From NCBI GenBank assembly GCA_903904835.1, contig CAIVEI010000070.1, positions 93,694 through 157,693 on the forward strand: a DNA stretch of 64,000 bases, in the 5' to 3' direction. Origin of the DNA: an uncultured Schlesneria sp. (lineage in GTDB: Bacteria > Planctomycetota > Planctomycetia > Planctomycetales > Planctomycetaceae). Shown here in pieces: positions 44,401 to 53,790 of this stretch. The position numbers and the translations under genes were made by a program. The first letter of the stretch is position 1; each line of letters starts with the position of its first letter. Below the pieces are notes generated by a model that did not search any database, was not told where the DNA came from, and was given only the letters and a program-made list of their open reading frames with translations.

Positions 44401-46355
44401 ACGTGGCGTGGGTCTTGGGTGATGGATCGGGCGACGCGGCGTTCTTCGCTGCATCAAAGAGCAAAGAAAGTCTGCGCGACCTGCTCGCTGCCATTCCTGC
44501 GATTGGCGACAGCAAACTGCGTGGAAGCTTGTACTCCGAAGTCCGCTCACTGATGTTTGAATTGCCTCCCAATCTGAAAGCGGAATCGGGTGGTTCGGCG
44601 CTGCTGCAAGGGGGTATCCAAGTCGACTACTTTCACCCGAATCCTCCCAATGTGGCGGTCGAAACGCTGGCCAAACTGAAACCTCAAGCCAGCGGGATTG
44701 TCCCTCAGATTGTGTTGAATGTGCCGCAACGAAAAGAACCTGATGCATTCGCCTTGCGTTTCACCGGGATGATTCAGGTTCCGAAAACCGGCAAGTACAC
44801 GTTCTACATCGCCTCAGACGATGGTTCGCGGCTCTACATTGATGATCAACTGCTGATCAATAACGATCGTTTGCAGGGAATGAACGAGATGAAGGCCAGC
44901 GTTGATCTCGCGGCCGGTGCGCACCCGATCGTCGTCACGTACTTTGACAACGGGGGTGGCGATGGATTGGAAGTGAACTGGTCAGGTCCCGACCTGCCGA
45001 AACAAAAAATTGCCGCAGAGCGGTTGACGGTCAGTGGCAGTGGAGAGACTCTTCACGACGTGGCGATTCGATCACTGGTCTCCATTCCAGGTCACGAAGA
45101 AGAGAAATTTCTGGATCTTGTCACGCTGGTTAAGACCGATCGCAGCCGTTCGTCGGCGATCAGTGCACTGAGATCGATTCCCGAGCAATTCTGGGTCGCC
45201 AAGGAAATACCTGGACTTGTCGACAACCTTGTCGGATATCTGAGCACGATTCCAGCTCGATTTCGAACCGCAGGGCCGGCATTGGAAGCGGTTGCTTTGG
45301 CGAAATCGCTGTCGAACAAGCTCCCCGCAGATCAAATGAAAGCGATCAGCGATCGGTTAGAGAACCTGGACGTTCGAGTGATTGCGTTAGGAACTGTCGT
45401 TGAGCGAATGATCTACGACAAGGAAATTATCGTCGTTCAGGCTGGCAAGCCGGTGGAGTTCCGTCTGTCGAATACCGATAACATGCCGCACAATTTTACG
45501 ATTGTGCAGCCCGGCTCAATGGAAGAGATTGGGCTGCTGGCCGAATCGACGGCTCGCGATGCTGATGCGAAAGATCGAAACTACGTTCCCAAATCCAATA
45601 AGATTCTGGTTGGCAGTCGCTTATTAGGCCCAGGGGAGAAGCAGGCCCTCAGTTACGACGTTCCTCAACAGCCGGGCATTTATCCCTATGTTTGCACGTA
45701 CCCAGGCCATTGGCGGCGCATGTACGGAGCGTTGTACGTCGTAGCGAACCTGGAACAGTACCAGGCAAACCCCGACGCATACATTTCGGCAAATCCATTG
45801 CCGGTTCGCGATGAAATGTTGAAATCGATCGGCCGCAACACCGAGTGGAAATACGACGACCTCGTCGGTGATGTGAAGGCGTTGCCCGCAGGTCGTTCAT
45901 TCGAAGTCGGTAAGAATCTGTTCAAAGTAGCTAATTGTGTCGGCTGTCATAAGCTCAATAACGAAGGAAGAGAGTTCGGTCCTGACCTGACAAAGATTGA
46001 ACCGAAGAAGCACACTACGGAAGAGTTGCTTCGGTCGATGCTGGAGCCTTCTAAAGAGATTGCAGAGAAATTTCAGTCGAACATCTTTGTTCTCGACTCT
46101 GGTAAGGTGGTCACAGGGATGGTTGTGGCGGAAACGCCGACAGAGATCAAAGTCCTCGTCGACCCACTGTCGAAAGGCGAGCCCGCCGTATTGCTGAAGT
46201 CGGAGATCGAAGAGCGTCGGAAGTCGCCAACGTCGATCATGCCTTTGGGGTTGTTGAATAAGCTGACTCGCGAGGAAATCCTCGATCTGGTTGGCTACGT
46301 TTACGCAAAAGGTGACAAGAAGCACATGCTTTACGACGCTCATCATCACCACTGA
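41427..46355 (+). CDS. Giant secreted multidomain protein: SGNH hydrolase, propeller, HEAT, PA14, cupredoxin, cytochrome c
   Basis: The 1642-residue product has a signal peptide (WVTGLLMTLMIGWQSPAMGA). Domains in order, with rough positions: an SGNH/GDSL hydrolase-like domain (30-245, DRIAYIGNTLADRM, GIHLHDHG); a PVC-type sugar-dehydrogenase-like propeller (350-690); HEAT-like repeats (770-1025); a PA14 domain (1060-1190, YTFYIASDDGSRLYIDDQLL); a type I copper cupredoxin (1315-1440, with MPHN and YVCTYPGHWRRMYG supplying His, Cys, His and Met); and a cytochrome c/TIGR02603 domain with CVGCH near 1504. The end is HHHH. The ATG at 41427 was chosen for the signal peptide. Electron transfer from the propeller through copper to haem is an inference. 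Confidence 0.9.
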   Translation: MRRQSAWVTGLLMTLMIGWQSPAMGAEPALKLNKGDRIAYIGNTLADRMQHSGWLETYLYALYPELDLTFRNLGFSGDELKLRQREENFGSPDQWLAKTRANVIFCFFGYNEALRGAPALEGFRKDLAETIDGMLGQKYDGETKPQLVFFSPIAHENLKNPNLPDGSANNEKLGIYAKAMQEVCKAKGVLFVDLFSATQKLYAAAAKPLTMNGIHLHDHGDRAVANVIVKELFGATTINKEEKELERLRQAVLEKNYEWFSRYRVVDGYNVFGGRSKLAWFGQSNADVMMREMEIFDVKTANRDQRVWAVARGGDLTVADNNLPAQLEVKTNIPGPLPGGKHLYLGGKEAIGKMKIADGMQVNLFASEEMFPELIKPVQMAVDTNGRLFASVWPSYPHWNPTEPRRDKIVCLPDDDGDGVADRCVTFADELNSVTGFEFWGGGMLVAALPELWFLKDTDGDDKADVKIRMLQGLSSADSHHSANAMLLGPDGWLYWSRGIFNVAAIETPTRTFRSGESGVHRFNPRTFEMEFHFPIGPNPHGDVFDQWGFQFANDGTGGSGSYVNIGKGIGSKPWFKMRVRPVAATGILSSSHFPEKNQGNFLICNCIGFLGVLQHEVNYNGAEITATEIEPILVSSDPNFRPSDVEIGSDGALYVSDWSNAIIGHMQHNMRDPNRDHEHGRIYRVTAKDRPLLKPLQLKGKPIAEVCQAFLTKENATRYRARLELSGRETSEVTTEVGKWIQTLNPAKPDEAQALLECLWVQEEHRVPNSELIAKVFGAAEPRVRAAAIRTLGHWGTKVAGWDSTLLAAARDNSPLVRAEAVKSAVSFEGVAAAEVIFEAATRPTDPELETVLNYARGTINVDKMVQEAVASGKPLSKAAQAYALRNASVDDLLKLPRTEAVYEAILKRPNASAGALRESLKGLADLKKASSLSMLLALIEERDASGQADALGGLGQLLAEQPVAELKKARSRIENLASKAQSPAIRQLGYVAWVLGDGSGDAAFFAASKSKESLRDLLAAIPAIGDSKLRGSLYSEVRSLMFELPPNLKAESGGSALLQGGIQVDYFHPNPPNVAVETLAKLKPQASGIVPQIVLNVPQRKEPDAFALRFTGMIQVPKTGKYTFYIASDDGSRLYIDDQLLINNDRLQGMNEMKASVDLAAGAHPIVVTYFDNGGGDGLEVNWSGPDLPKQKIAAERLTVSGSGETLHDVAIRSLVSIPGHEEEKFLDLVTLVKTDRSRSSAISALRSIPEQFWVAKEIPGLVDNLVGYLSTIPARFRTAGPALEAVALAKSLSNKLPADQMKAISDRLENLDVRVIALGTVVERMIYDKEIIVVQAGKPVEFRLSNTDNMPHNFTIVQPGSMEEIGLLAESTARDADAKDRNYVPKSNKILVGSRLLGPGEKQALSYDVPQQPGIYPYVCTYPGHWRRMYGALYVVANLEQYQANPDAYISANPLPVRDEMLKSIGRNTEWKYDDLVGDVKALPAGRSFEVGKNLFKVANCVGCHKLNNEGREFGPDLTKIEPKKHTTEELLRSMLEPSKEIAEKFQSNIFVLDSGKVVTGMVVAETPTEIKVLVDPLSKGEPAVLLKSEIEERRKSPTSIMPLGLLNKLTREEILDLVGYVYAKGDKKHMLYDAHHHH

Positions 46356-46506
46356 AGATAAGTGCCGATAACAGGATGCGGTCTCGATCGAGTGAAACGT
46401 GCTGGCGAAGGGTTAACTGCACGTTTTCCCTCTGAGTGCTTACGCCTTGTCAAGGCGTGTGGAGTTAATGTCAGTCTTCAGACAATCGATACGTCTCTCG
46501 TGACCG

Positions 46507-47955
46507 TTACGCGGCAGCGGGGCCCTGCTTCAAAATGTCCCATACGATTTTGCCGTCCTGGCCGTCGAGAAGTGATCCCGTCCCTCCCGGACGCTGGAAG
46601 GTCAGTTTCATTGGATCGAGCCCAAATAGATGAAGCAGCGTAGCGTGATAATCGAAGTGATGAACGACCTTATCGATGGCCTTATGGCCGAACTCATCTG
46701 TGGCGCCGTAGGCTAATCCCGCTTTGATTCCGCCCCCGGCCAGCCAGGTGCTGAAGCCATGTGTGTTGTGATCGCGCCCGATGTTCTTTTCGTTCTGAAT
46801 GACTGGCAACCGACCCATCTCACCGCCCCAATGGACTAGAGTCGTATCGAGCAAGCCTCGTCGTTTCAGGTCGGTGACGAGAGCGGCAGAGGGCTGGTCA
46901 GTGACCTGACACATGTTTGGCAGTGCCGTCAAAATGCCACCATGATGATCCCAATGCTGATTGCCTGTATGGATCTGTACGAAGCGAACCCCTCGTTCGA
47001 TCAGTCGCCGAGCGAACAAACACCGCGTGCCGTATTCTGCACACTTGGGATTATCTAACCCATACAGCTTTTGCGTTTCTTCCGTTTCCTGCGAGAGATC
47101 AAGTGCTTCTTTAGCCGCCGTCTGCATGCGGGCCGCCAGTTCAAAACTGGATATCCTTGCGGCAAGATCGTGTTCGCCGGGATGCTGCGTCAGATGCTCC
47201 TGATTGAGTTGGTCCAGGTATCCGAGGAAGCGTTGCTGAACCGCACCCTGAAGTTTGGGAGGTGGGTCAAGGTTCAAGATGCGAGGTTCTTTCGGTCGGA
47301 TGACCGTCCCCTGATACAGGGATGGCAACCAGCCATTATTCCAGTTTTCGACTCCCAATACCGGCAATCCCTGAGGGTCGGTCAAGATTACGAATGCGGG
47401 AAGGTTTCGATTTTCGGTTCCCAGTCCGTATGCAAGCCATGACCCGAGTGAAGGGCGTCCAGCGAGGACGCGTCCATTGTTGAGTGCATTGATGGATTGG
47501 CCATGGTTATTGACCCCGGTATGCATCGAACGAATCAGGCAGATATCATCGACGACGTTACCGAGATGCGGCAGCAGTTCGCTGAGTTCGGTGCCGCATT
47601 CACCCCGTTTCGAGAACTTCCAGGGTGAAGCGAACAGCTTAGCACTCGCTTCCGCTGCGTTGTCATACTGGATCTGGCCTGAGAAATTCTGCATATGCCG
47701 TTTGTCGAGTTCCGGCTTCGGCTCGAACAGATCGATATGGCTCGGTCCCCCCTGCATGAACAGCGAAATCATCGCTGTTGCCTGAGGTTTGACGGGATGC
47801 GGTTTTGGCAGCAGGTCATACGTCGGACGTTCGAGTGTCGGTTTGACCGGCGCGGCCGTGGCCTGCTCCTGGAGGAGCCAGGTTAATGCCAGTGACGACA
47901 GCCCGAAACCGGATTGAGCGAGAAAGTGCCGACGGGAATGATGATTGAGGAGCAT
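46507..47955 (-). CDS. DUF1501 secreted protein
   Basis: The 482-residue protein has a Tat-like leader (SRRHFLAQSGFGLSSLALTW). The DUF1501 pattern follows: ISLFMQGGPSHIDLFEPKPE, ICLIRSMHTGVNNHGQSINA, and RDHNTHGFSTWLAGGGIKAG. DUF1501 proteins are sulfatase/alkaline-phosphatase-fold relatives, of unknown substrate, that in planctomycetes are usually paired with DUF1549/DUF1553 cytochrome proteins. Here it follows such a gene by 14 bases, so the two form an operon. It is convergent with the giant multidomain gene. Confidence 0.93.
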   Translation of the reverse strand: MLLNHHSRRHFLAQSGFGLSSLALTWLLQEQATAAPVKPTLERPTYDLLPKPHPVKPQATAMISLFMQGGPSHIDLFEPKPELDKRHMQNFSGQIQYDNAAEASAKLFASPWKFSKRGECGTELSELLPHLGNVVDDICLIRSMHTGVNNHGQSINALNNGRVLAGRPSLGSWLAYGLGTENRNLPAFVILTDPQGLPVLGVENWNNGWLPSLYQGTVIRPKEPRILNLDPPPKLQGAVQQRFLGYLDQLNQEHLTQHPGEHDLAARISSFELAARMQTAAKEALDLSQETEETQKLYGLDNPKCAEYGTRCLFARRLIERGVRFVQIHTGNQHWDHHGGILTALPNMCQVTDQPSAALVTDLKRRGLLDTTLVHWGGEMGRLPVIQNEKNIGRDHNTHGFSTWLAGGGIKAGLAYGATDEFGHKAIDKVVHHFDYHATLLHLFGLDPMKLTFQRPGGTGSLLDGQDGKIVWDILKQGPAAA

Positions 47956-47969
47956 GTTTTGAACCTGCG

Positions 47970-50591
47970 TTAATCCACGTAAAGGAACGCGTTCGAGCTG
48001 AACAACGCCTGACAGAAGTTTGCCAGCGCTTGTTGTGCGGCTGGTGGTTCTTTCGAAACTTGATCAGCCGGAATTCTTGCCGCGATCTGTTGAGTCTGCT
48101 CAGAAAGGAACGTCACAGTCGCGGCGACTTGCCGCGATGTCGGTTGCTGCCCGAATGCAATCCCCCACGCCGCTGTTATTTTTGCGGCTGGTGCGTCGCC
48201 AGCTAGGTCCTGAATTCGGATTGCAAACCGATCGGCTTCTCGAATGACGAGATCATTATTCATCATCAGTAATGCTTGTGGCGCGACAGTCGACAACGGT
48301 CGCAGCTCGCAATTGGGTGAAAGCGTCGCCATGTCGAATGGTTCCAGCATTCCTAGAGGAAGCGACCTTCGGACTTGCACATAGATGCTGCGCCGGAATT
48401 CGTCTTCGCCGATCGTGATCTTTTTGTCGGTTGGTCGCCCGGCGGAATCTCTCGTATCGATCCCCACAACAACCTGGCCTACATCATCGACAGTGACGGG
48501 CGCCGGGGAGCCGAACAGCTTGTCGCTGAGTGAACCCGAACAGGCAAGGATCGTGTCGCGAATGGCTTCGGCTTCCAGTCGACGGACCGACATTCGTCCC
48601 AACAACCGGTTGTCAGGGTCGGCAGCATCCATTTCTGATCGGCGGAATGACTGTTGCCGGTAGGCCGCACTGCTCAATAGAACCCGATGGAATCGCTTCA
48701 ATTGCCATCCGTCCGCAACAAATCGAGTTGCCAGCCAGTCGAGCAGTTCAGGGTGTGAGGGCTTTTCACCGAGGTATCCAAAATCGCCTGGGGTGGCAAC
48801 GATCCCTTTGCCGAAATGATGCATCCAGAAGCGATTGACCAGCACTCGCGGAAGCAGCGAATGCTTTCCATCAGTCAAATGGCGAGCATAAGCCAGCCGT
48901 CGCCCACTGGTCGGCAAGTGCGGATCATCGACGGGAATTTCCGTCGCGTGTGTCTGTGTCAGGATTGACAGCTCACCGGGATTCACCGCTTGTTTTGGCT
49001 GCGCGAATTCCCCTCGATAGAACACGTGCGTCGGAGGAATCTGGCCAGGAACTTCGGTCAAACAGGGGACATAGTCTTCTTTCGGTCGCTTCGTCCGAAT
49101 CTCGGCAATTCGCTTGTCCCATTCACTGTTGAACGTATTGATACGGGCTGCTTCATAGAGATAGACGCTACCGCGATCGACATTCAGGCTGGGGTGGTCC
49201 TTCAGAATCTGGGTTTGCTCGGGAGTCCGTTTGTCAGCTGCGATTGTTTTTGCCGTTCGCGCCAACTCGCGTTGCTCTTCGGGAAGCTTTCCGACTTCAC
49301 GGTCGAAGACCTCCTGAACAATCGCGTCGAGTTCCTTCATCCGCACTTCGGTCTGACTGGTGATGTCGGCATCGACCTGCTGCGCCGTTTTAAGCTGGTC
49401 TGACGACCAAAGTGAGATCAGCCGAGCCTTCGGGACCCGCCAGTTCTTCCAGTCATATGCGGGTTCAAAAAGAGCTCGAAAGCGGTAATAGTCGGCCTGG
49501 GATATGGGGTCGTATCGATGGTTATGGCATTGAGCACACCCGACTGTCAGCCCAAGCAGCGAAGTGGACACAACTTTGATGGTCTCGGCAATCACGTCGT
49601 TTTTTGCGATATTCACGTCCGCCGCTCCGCCGCTGGTTCCATCGGGGGCCATGCGTAAGAAGCCAGTGGCAGCGAGTTTTTCCGCTGCATCATCAGGCAA
49701 GTTTTCGTAGGGCAAGGGGACGAGTTCATCACCGGCAAGTTGTTCGACAATGAATTGATCGAATGGTTTGTCAGCATTGAATTGTTGAATGACGTAGTCG
49801 CGATACTTGTATGCGTAGGTTCTAATCGGGTCGTTTTCGGTGTACCCATCGCTGTCCGCATAACCCGCGACATCCAACCAATGACGTCCCCACCGTTCAC
49901 CATATCGAGGTGATGCGAGTAGTTGATCGAGTAAGCGGTCGTAGGCATCAGGTGCCGGGTCGTTGATAAACTCTTCGACATTCTCGGGGGCAGGGGGTAA
50001 ACCATGCAGGTCAAATGTCAGTCGGCGAATCAATGTTCGGCGATCGGTTTCGTTCGAGAAACTCGATTGATGCTGTTCAAGTTTTTCCAGCAGGAATGGA
50101 TCAACGGGCGAACGAACCTGAATGGTATTTGTGACCGTTGGTACTTTGGGGTTCGAGATTGGTTGGAACGACCAGAAGTGTCGTTCCTCGTCAGTAAAAT
50201 CGCCGACGGACGGAGATTCTGGTTCAGCTCTTGCCGTTTTTGCGCCATTGGTCACCCAGCGCCGGATAACCTCGATTTGTTGCGACGAAAGCTTCTTTTC
50301 ACCAGGCGGCATATCGCCGGTGACGATCCGCTTAATGAGAACGCTTTGATCCGGCTGACTGGTGATAATCGACGGACCGCTGTCGCCACCCAAGGTTATC
50401 AAGCGGGCCAGGCGGAGGTCCAGCTTCCCCTCGATTTTGTCTTCCTCGCCATGGCAATGGAAACAATTCGCTTTCAGTATCGGTCGGACATGCGTCTCAA
50501 AAACAGGGTCGTTGATGTGATCTGCGGCGATCACGAATGAGTTGATCGCGAACAGGAGGATGCCGAAAGATCGAAACAAAGGTATGCTCAT
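47970..50591 (-). CDS. PSD1/DUF1549-DUF1553 cytochrome c protein
   Basis: The 873-residue protein has a signal peptide, then a PSCyt1 haem domain (FETHVRPILKANCFHCHGEE, a CFHCH site). The DUF1549 domain follows (LTFDLHGLPPAPENVEEFI, GERWGRHWLDVAGYADSDGY), and the DUF1553 domain forms the C-terminal third (ARHLTDGKHSLLPRVLVNRF, FGKGIVATPGDFGYLGEKP). This architecture is very common in planctomycetes and is thought to act in periplasmic electron transfer or degradation of complex sugars; no substrate is known. It precedes a DUF1501 gene. Confidence 0.95.
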   Translation of the reverse strand: MSIPLFRSFGILLFAINSFVIAADHINDPVFETHVRPILKANCFHCHGEEDKIEGKLDLRLARLITLGGDSGPSIITSQPDQSVLIKRIVTGDMPPGEKKLSSQQIEVIRRWVTNGAKTARAEPESPSVGDFTDEERHFWSFQPISNPKVPTVTNTIQVRSPVDPFLLEKLEQHQSSFSNETDRRTLIRRLTFDLHGLPPAPENVEEFINDPAPDAYDRLLDQLLASPRYGERWGRHWLDVAGYADSDGYTENDPIRTYAYKYRDYVIQQFNADKPFDQFIVEQLAGDELVPLPYENLPDDAAEKLAATGFLRMAPDGTSGGAADVNIAKNDVIAETIKVVSTSLLGLTVGCAQCHNHRYDPISQADYYRFRALFEPAYDWKNWRVPKARLISLWSSDQLKTAQQVDADITSQTEVRMKELDAIVQEVFDREVGKLPEEQRELARTAKTIAADKRTPEQTQILKDHPSLNVDRGSVYLYEAARINTFNSEWDKRIAEIRTKRPKEDYVPCLTEVPGQIPPTHVFYRGEFAQPKQAVNPGELSILTQTHATEIPVDDPHLPTSGRRLAYARHLTDGKHSLLPRVLVNRFWMHHFGKGIVATPGDFGYLGEKPSHPELLDWLATRFVADGWQLKRFHRVLLSSAAYRQQSFRRSEMDAADPDNRLLGRMSVRRLEAEAIRDTILACSGSLSDKLFGSPAPVTVDDVGQVVVGIDTRDSAGRPTDKKITIGEDEFRRSIYVQVRRSLPLGMLEPFDMATLSPNCELRPLSTVAPQALLMMNNDLVIREADRFAIRIQDLAGDAPAAKITAAWGIAFGQQPTSRQVAATVTFLSEQTQQIAARIPADQVSKEPPAAQQALANFCQALFSSNAFLYVD

Positions 50592-50748
50592 GGCAGGCTT
50601 AAAAGCAGGAAACAGGTGGTATTGAACAGATTCATGATATCAATTGTCTTGGATGCTTGTTCGGTTCGCAATGCGGATTTTCGTCAAGTCTGTTTTTTCC
50701 GGCTTGGTCGCAGACGATTAGGTCACGCTCTTTTCGCGGCCTTAAGGC

Positions 50749-51471
50749 TCACGAATTTTCGACAACCCGAGATTTTCTAATTGAGGAAATGGCGATGAGT
50801 CCGAGGGCAATCGCCATCCCTGTCAGATGCCAGAACAAGTTTGTTCCTTCGTAAGCAATCGTGAAAGAGTTCCGTCGGATCATGCTCCAAGCCATCTGAT
50901 TTGCTCCGTCGACTGTAACTCGCCATCGTTTGAGAAACCAAGATTTTTCCTCGGACTTCAAGGATTTCCATCTCATCCGCGCCTCACTTAAATCGTCTTC
51001 CGAATGGGCTTTGATCGTTGAGGGAGATTGATTTGTCTTGTCCTTAGCGACGTGCGCGTCGTCTCGCTCTTTGGAAATGTCATCCGCCAGGATTCCGACT
51101 CCGTCTTCGTCTGTGGCAGAACGGTGGGCCAACCACACGACGCTGTGATTGACACCCGCAACGGTGCTCACAAATCGTCCGGCAATAATGAGCGCCCAGC
51201 AAAACATCGCCATGGCAGCGACATCCAGCAGTTTCAGTTGTCTACCGTTAGCACGACGAGGCGCGAGCCAAGCGTTGATGCCGACAGCGCACCCCGTCAC
51301 AACCGCTAACCATCCTGGCGTCGCTTGCAACCACCAACCAACGATGCCCCAGATTGTCAGCACCAGGGCGGCGCACCAAATGTAAGGCGCCAGGCGACGC
51401 AGAGAAAATGTTTGCTGGTCCACGTTGCCTCTGATTTGAAAAGGGGCTTTGTTTCGGGCTTTGGACGTCAT
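50749..51471 (-). CDS. Membrane protein of unknown function
   Basis: The roughly 240-residue protein has two hydrophobic segments near the N terminus (IWCAALVLTIWGIVGWWLQA, WLAVVTGCAVGINAWLA), another (LLDVAAMAMFCWALIIAGRF), then a charged region. A last segment (LFWHLTGMAIALGLIAIS) is near the C terminus. No family is recognised. The ATG at 51471 (MTSKARNKAPF) seems more likely than the in-frame start at 51531. It is divergent from the next gene. Confidence 0.6.
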   Translation of the reverse strand: MTSKARNKAPFQIRGNVDQQTFSLRRLAPYIWCAALVLTIWGIVGWWLQATPGWLAVVTGCAVGINAWLAPRRANGRQLKLLDVAAMAMFCWALIIAGRFVSTVAGVNHSVVWLAHRSATDEDGVGILADDISKERDDAHVAKDKTNQSPSTIKAHSEDDLSEARMRWKSLKSEEKSWFLKRWRVTVDGANQMAWSMIRRNSFTIAYEGTNLFWHLTGMAIALGLIAISSIRKSRVVENS

Positions 51472-51703
51472 GACTACTTCGTTTGCGGCGTGAATTTCGT
51501 CTCTTGTCGGACGAACTGCAACCGTCGACAAAAAATGTGCGAGCCGATGGCGAGGTAGATCCAGTGATCGTGAGTATTTGCGATCAACAACGAACTCGCA
51601 GTTTCATCGTAACGGAAACGCGACGACCGTCGTCGCCGTTCGATACGTAAGGTATCATCTTGTGGGTTGCGAACTTGATGTTGGGTTACTCAGAGAGAGC
51701 ATA

Positions 51704-52387
51704 ATGTCTCAACGATTTGAGATGTCTTCAAGCGGCGGAGAACAATCCCATTCACTGGCGGCGTCGGTCTCGACTGGTATTTTAGGGTTAGTTTTGGGAG
51801 CCAGCGCTACGTTTATGGTCATGCAGCCCATCGGTTCTGAGAGACCGAATAACGTCAACGCGTTTCGTCAGTCGCCCCCTCAATCCCCAATTCCCGATAT
51901 CCGCGGTAATACAGACAGTGTTCCAGCAAGCGAAATAAGTGTTAGCGATTTGAATTTGAGAGGTGGCGGAGGAAGAGGGGGTCGCGGCGCGAAACGGAGT
52001 CTCGCCACACTCGTCGGAAAACTCGAACTTCTGTCTCGCCCCAATCTGACATTGCGTGTCGAATTAGATGGCGAACAAGCCAAGGCCATCGCAAACAAAC
52101 TCAATGAATTAAACAAGGCAGAAACGTTGTTTAGTGACGAAGCCGAAGAGATTTTCAATGCAATAGACCGGCTGCTGACGTCTGATCAGAAATTGGTCAT
52201 TTCCGAAATCGCACTTCCGATTGAAGTTGGTTTTGGTCCGGTAATGAGTGGGGCTGAATCGGCGACGGGTCGGGGAGGCAGGCGCGATGAAAACCCGTTT
52301 TCTCGGGAAGTCAATCAAAAACGGCTGCGAGAGCTGTTGACCAGACTTTTGCCCACCGTGCCAGAAGTCATAGAAAAGTCGCAGTGA
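51704..52387 (+). CDS. Membrane-anchored protein with a Gly/Arg-rich segment
   Basis: The 227-residue protein has one N-terminal hydrophobic segment (LAASVSTGILGLVLGASATF). A linker with GGGGRGGRGAKR follows, then a helical domain (LDGEQAKAIANKLNELNKAE, EEIFNAIDRLLTSDQ) and a second Arg/Gly run (GRGGRRDENPF). The helical part resembles the Spy/CpxP-like LTxxQ repeats found in many planctomycete proteins. The ATG at 51704 follows AGAGAGAG. Function unknown. Confidence 0.6.
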   Translation: MSQRFEMSSSGGEQSHSLAASVSTGILGLVLGASATFMVMQPIGSERPNNVNAFRQSPPQSPIPDIRGNTDSVPASEISVSDLNLRGGGGRGGRGAKRSLATLVGKLELLSRPNLTLRVELDGEQAKAIANKLNELNKAETLFSDEAEEIFNAIDRLLTSDQKLVISEIALPIEVGFGPVMSGAESATGRGGRRDENPFSREVNQKRLRELLTRLLPTVPEVIEKSQ

Positions 52388-52437
52388 CGCATGCCGGCTG
52401 CCATCATTCAATCGTGCTTAAGAATCACGACTTGGAC

Positions 52438-53790
52438 TTATTCGGCCGACCGTAACGAGTGATTCTTAAGCCGGAAACCGCGAACTCCCAAGCCGGAGGT
52501 CGATGACGTCAATAGAGTGTTCATTGCAGGTAGGTCGAACTTACCAATTCGTGTCCAGCGGTTCTCGAACGTTTCTGTTCTTTGCAGACTTCCGTCAACG
52601 GCATTCCAGTATTGGACGTTATAGAGATGGGGTAAGTATTTCCCTTCGGGTGTCTTGTCATTTTCAAGTACCGTAATCGTCATGTTTTCTGTACCGAGGT
52701 TTCGGTTCACAACTTTCAGTTGGTCGTCTTTAACGCGATAGCTAGAAGCAAAGCGACCGCCGACAAACGTCAGCAAGCGACCAAGCGGATTGTCAAAGTC
52801 CTGGTCTGCAAATCGAAGGACGGGGGGGCTTCGTCTAGGCGATTCCATTCGGTGCATGACGAGCGATTTGAGTTGTTCGTTGACCCAATCTTCGGCGACA
52901 GGCTGATCTATCTTCAGTTCAACGGCTCCATCTTTTGCAATCTGGACGGAGCCCGAAAAGGATCGCCCGTCGTGCGTGCCGTCAATATCTGCCGAGAATC
53001 CAGGAAAATCGAGCCAGCTCGCACGTGTGGAGATCGCCTTTTCAAAGAGCTCGATTGCCATAGGGTCGCCATCGGTCCGTTCAAGCGGCCAAGAAAAGGC
53101 CAGCGTAGAGAACTCGCGGATCTCATGATATTTCTTGCCGGCCAAATCGCCAGCTACCTGCCGAACGACTTTCGTATAGACACAATAGTGGCCCGAACCC
53201 GAGGGCTTCCAAGTTACTCGCCCTTCGCGATTGGTCTTCAATTCCACATTATTTAATGAGTCGTCGATCGTCGTGAAAACGACATCCGGGACAGGTGTGC
53301 CATGATCAAGCAAGACAAGTGAAATCGAGTCGGAGCTCACGGTCGGCACAATTTCGAGTGTCGATTTGTCGTTCGGCATTAAGGCGTTGACGTCCGCGAT
53401 CGAACCCGCGATTGCTTTTGGGTAGTACCGCAAGAGGAAGGGAACTTCCCTTTCCAGTACTCCATATTCGCAATATCCGGTCACGGAAACGGAACCGTCC
53501 GCAGGCAGGTAAGCACGAAGCCTGTCTGCTCCAAGATAAGGCTTCAAGGGAGCGAACTTTCCCGGTTCACGCTGCATCCACAATTGCGTGCTTGAAACTT
53601 TGCCAATGAATCGTGGATCTCCGGCCTCCGCTTTTTCGCTGAAAAAGACTTCAACCGCTCGGCCCGCTTCGGCGTGCTCACCAATCCGAATGAACAAGAA
53701 GTGGCCGAACACATCCGTCTGTTGCAGGCAAAAAAGAGGAATCAAGAACCCGTACAGCAGCGGAATTCGGGTGAGCGAAGATTTCAACAT
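52438..53790 (-). CDS. Secreted DUF4198-like and DUF3386 protein
   Basis: The 450-residue protein has a signal peptide (LLYGFLIPLFCLQQTDVFGH). An N-terminal domain with the DUF4198-type beta fold follows (HFLFIRIGEHAEAGRAVEVF, then a TNREGRVTWKPSGSGHY block). The C-terminal half matches DUF3386 (RYHEI-type body, FVGGRFASSYRVKDDQLKVV, TITVLENDKTPEGKYLPHLY). The combination occurs in planctomycetes; the role is unknown, though DUF4198 is linked to metal handling in other groups. It overlaps the small upstream gene by seven bases. Confidence 0.72.
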   Translation of the reverse strand: MLKSSLTRIPLLYGFLIPLFCLQQTDVFGHFLFIRIGEHAEAGRAVEVFFSEKAEAGDPRFIGKVSSTQLWMQREPGKFAPLKPYLGADRLRAYLPADGSVSVTGYCEYGVLEREVPFLLRYYPKAIAGSIADVNALMPNDKSTLEIVPTVSSDSISLVLLDHGTPVPDVVFTTIDDSLNNVELKTNREGRVTWKPSGSGHYCVYTKVVRQVAGDLAGKKYHEIREFSTLAFSWPLERTDGDPMAIELFEKAISTRASWLDFPGFSADIDGTHDGRSFSGSVQIAKDGAVELKIDQPVAEDWVNEQLKSLVMHRMESPRRSPPVLRFADQDFDNPLGRLLTFVGGRFASSYRVKDDQLKVVNRNLGTENMTITVLENDKTPEGKYLPHLYNVQYWNAVDGSLQRTETFENRWTRIGKFDLPAMNTLLTSSTSGLGVRGFRLKNHSLRSAE

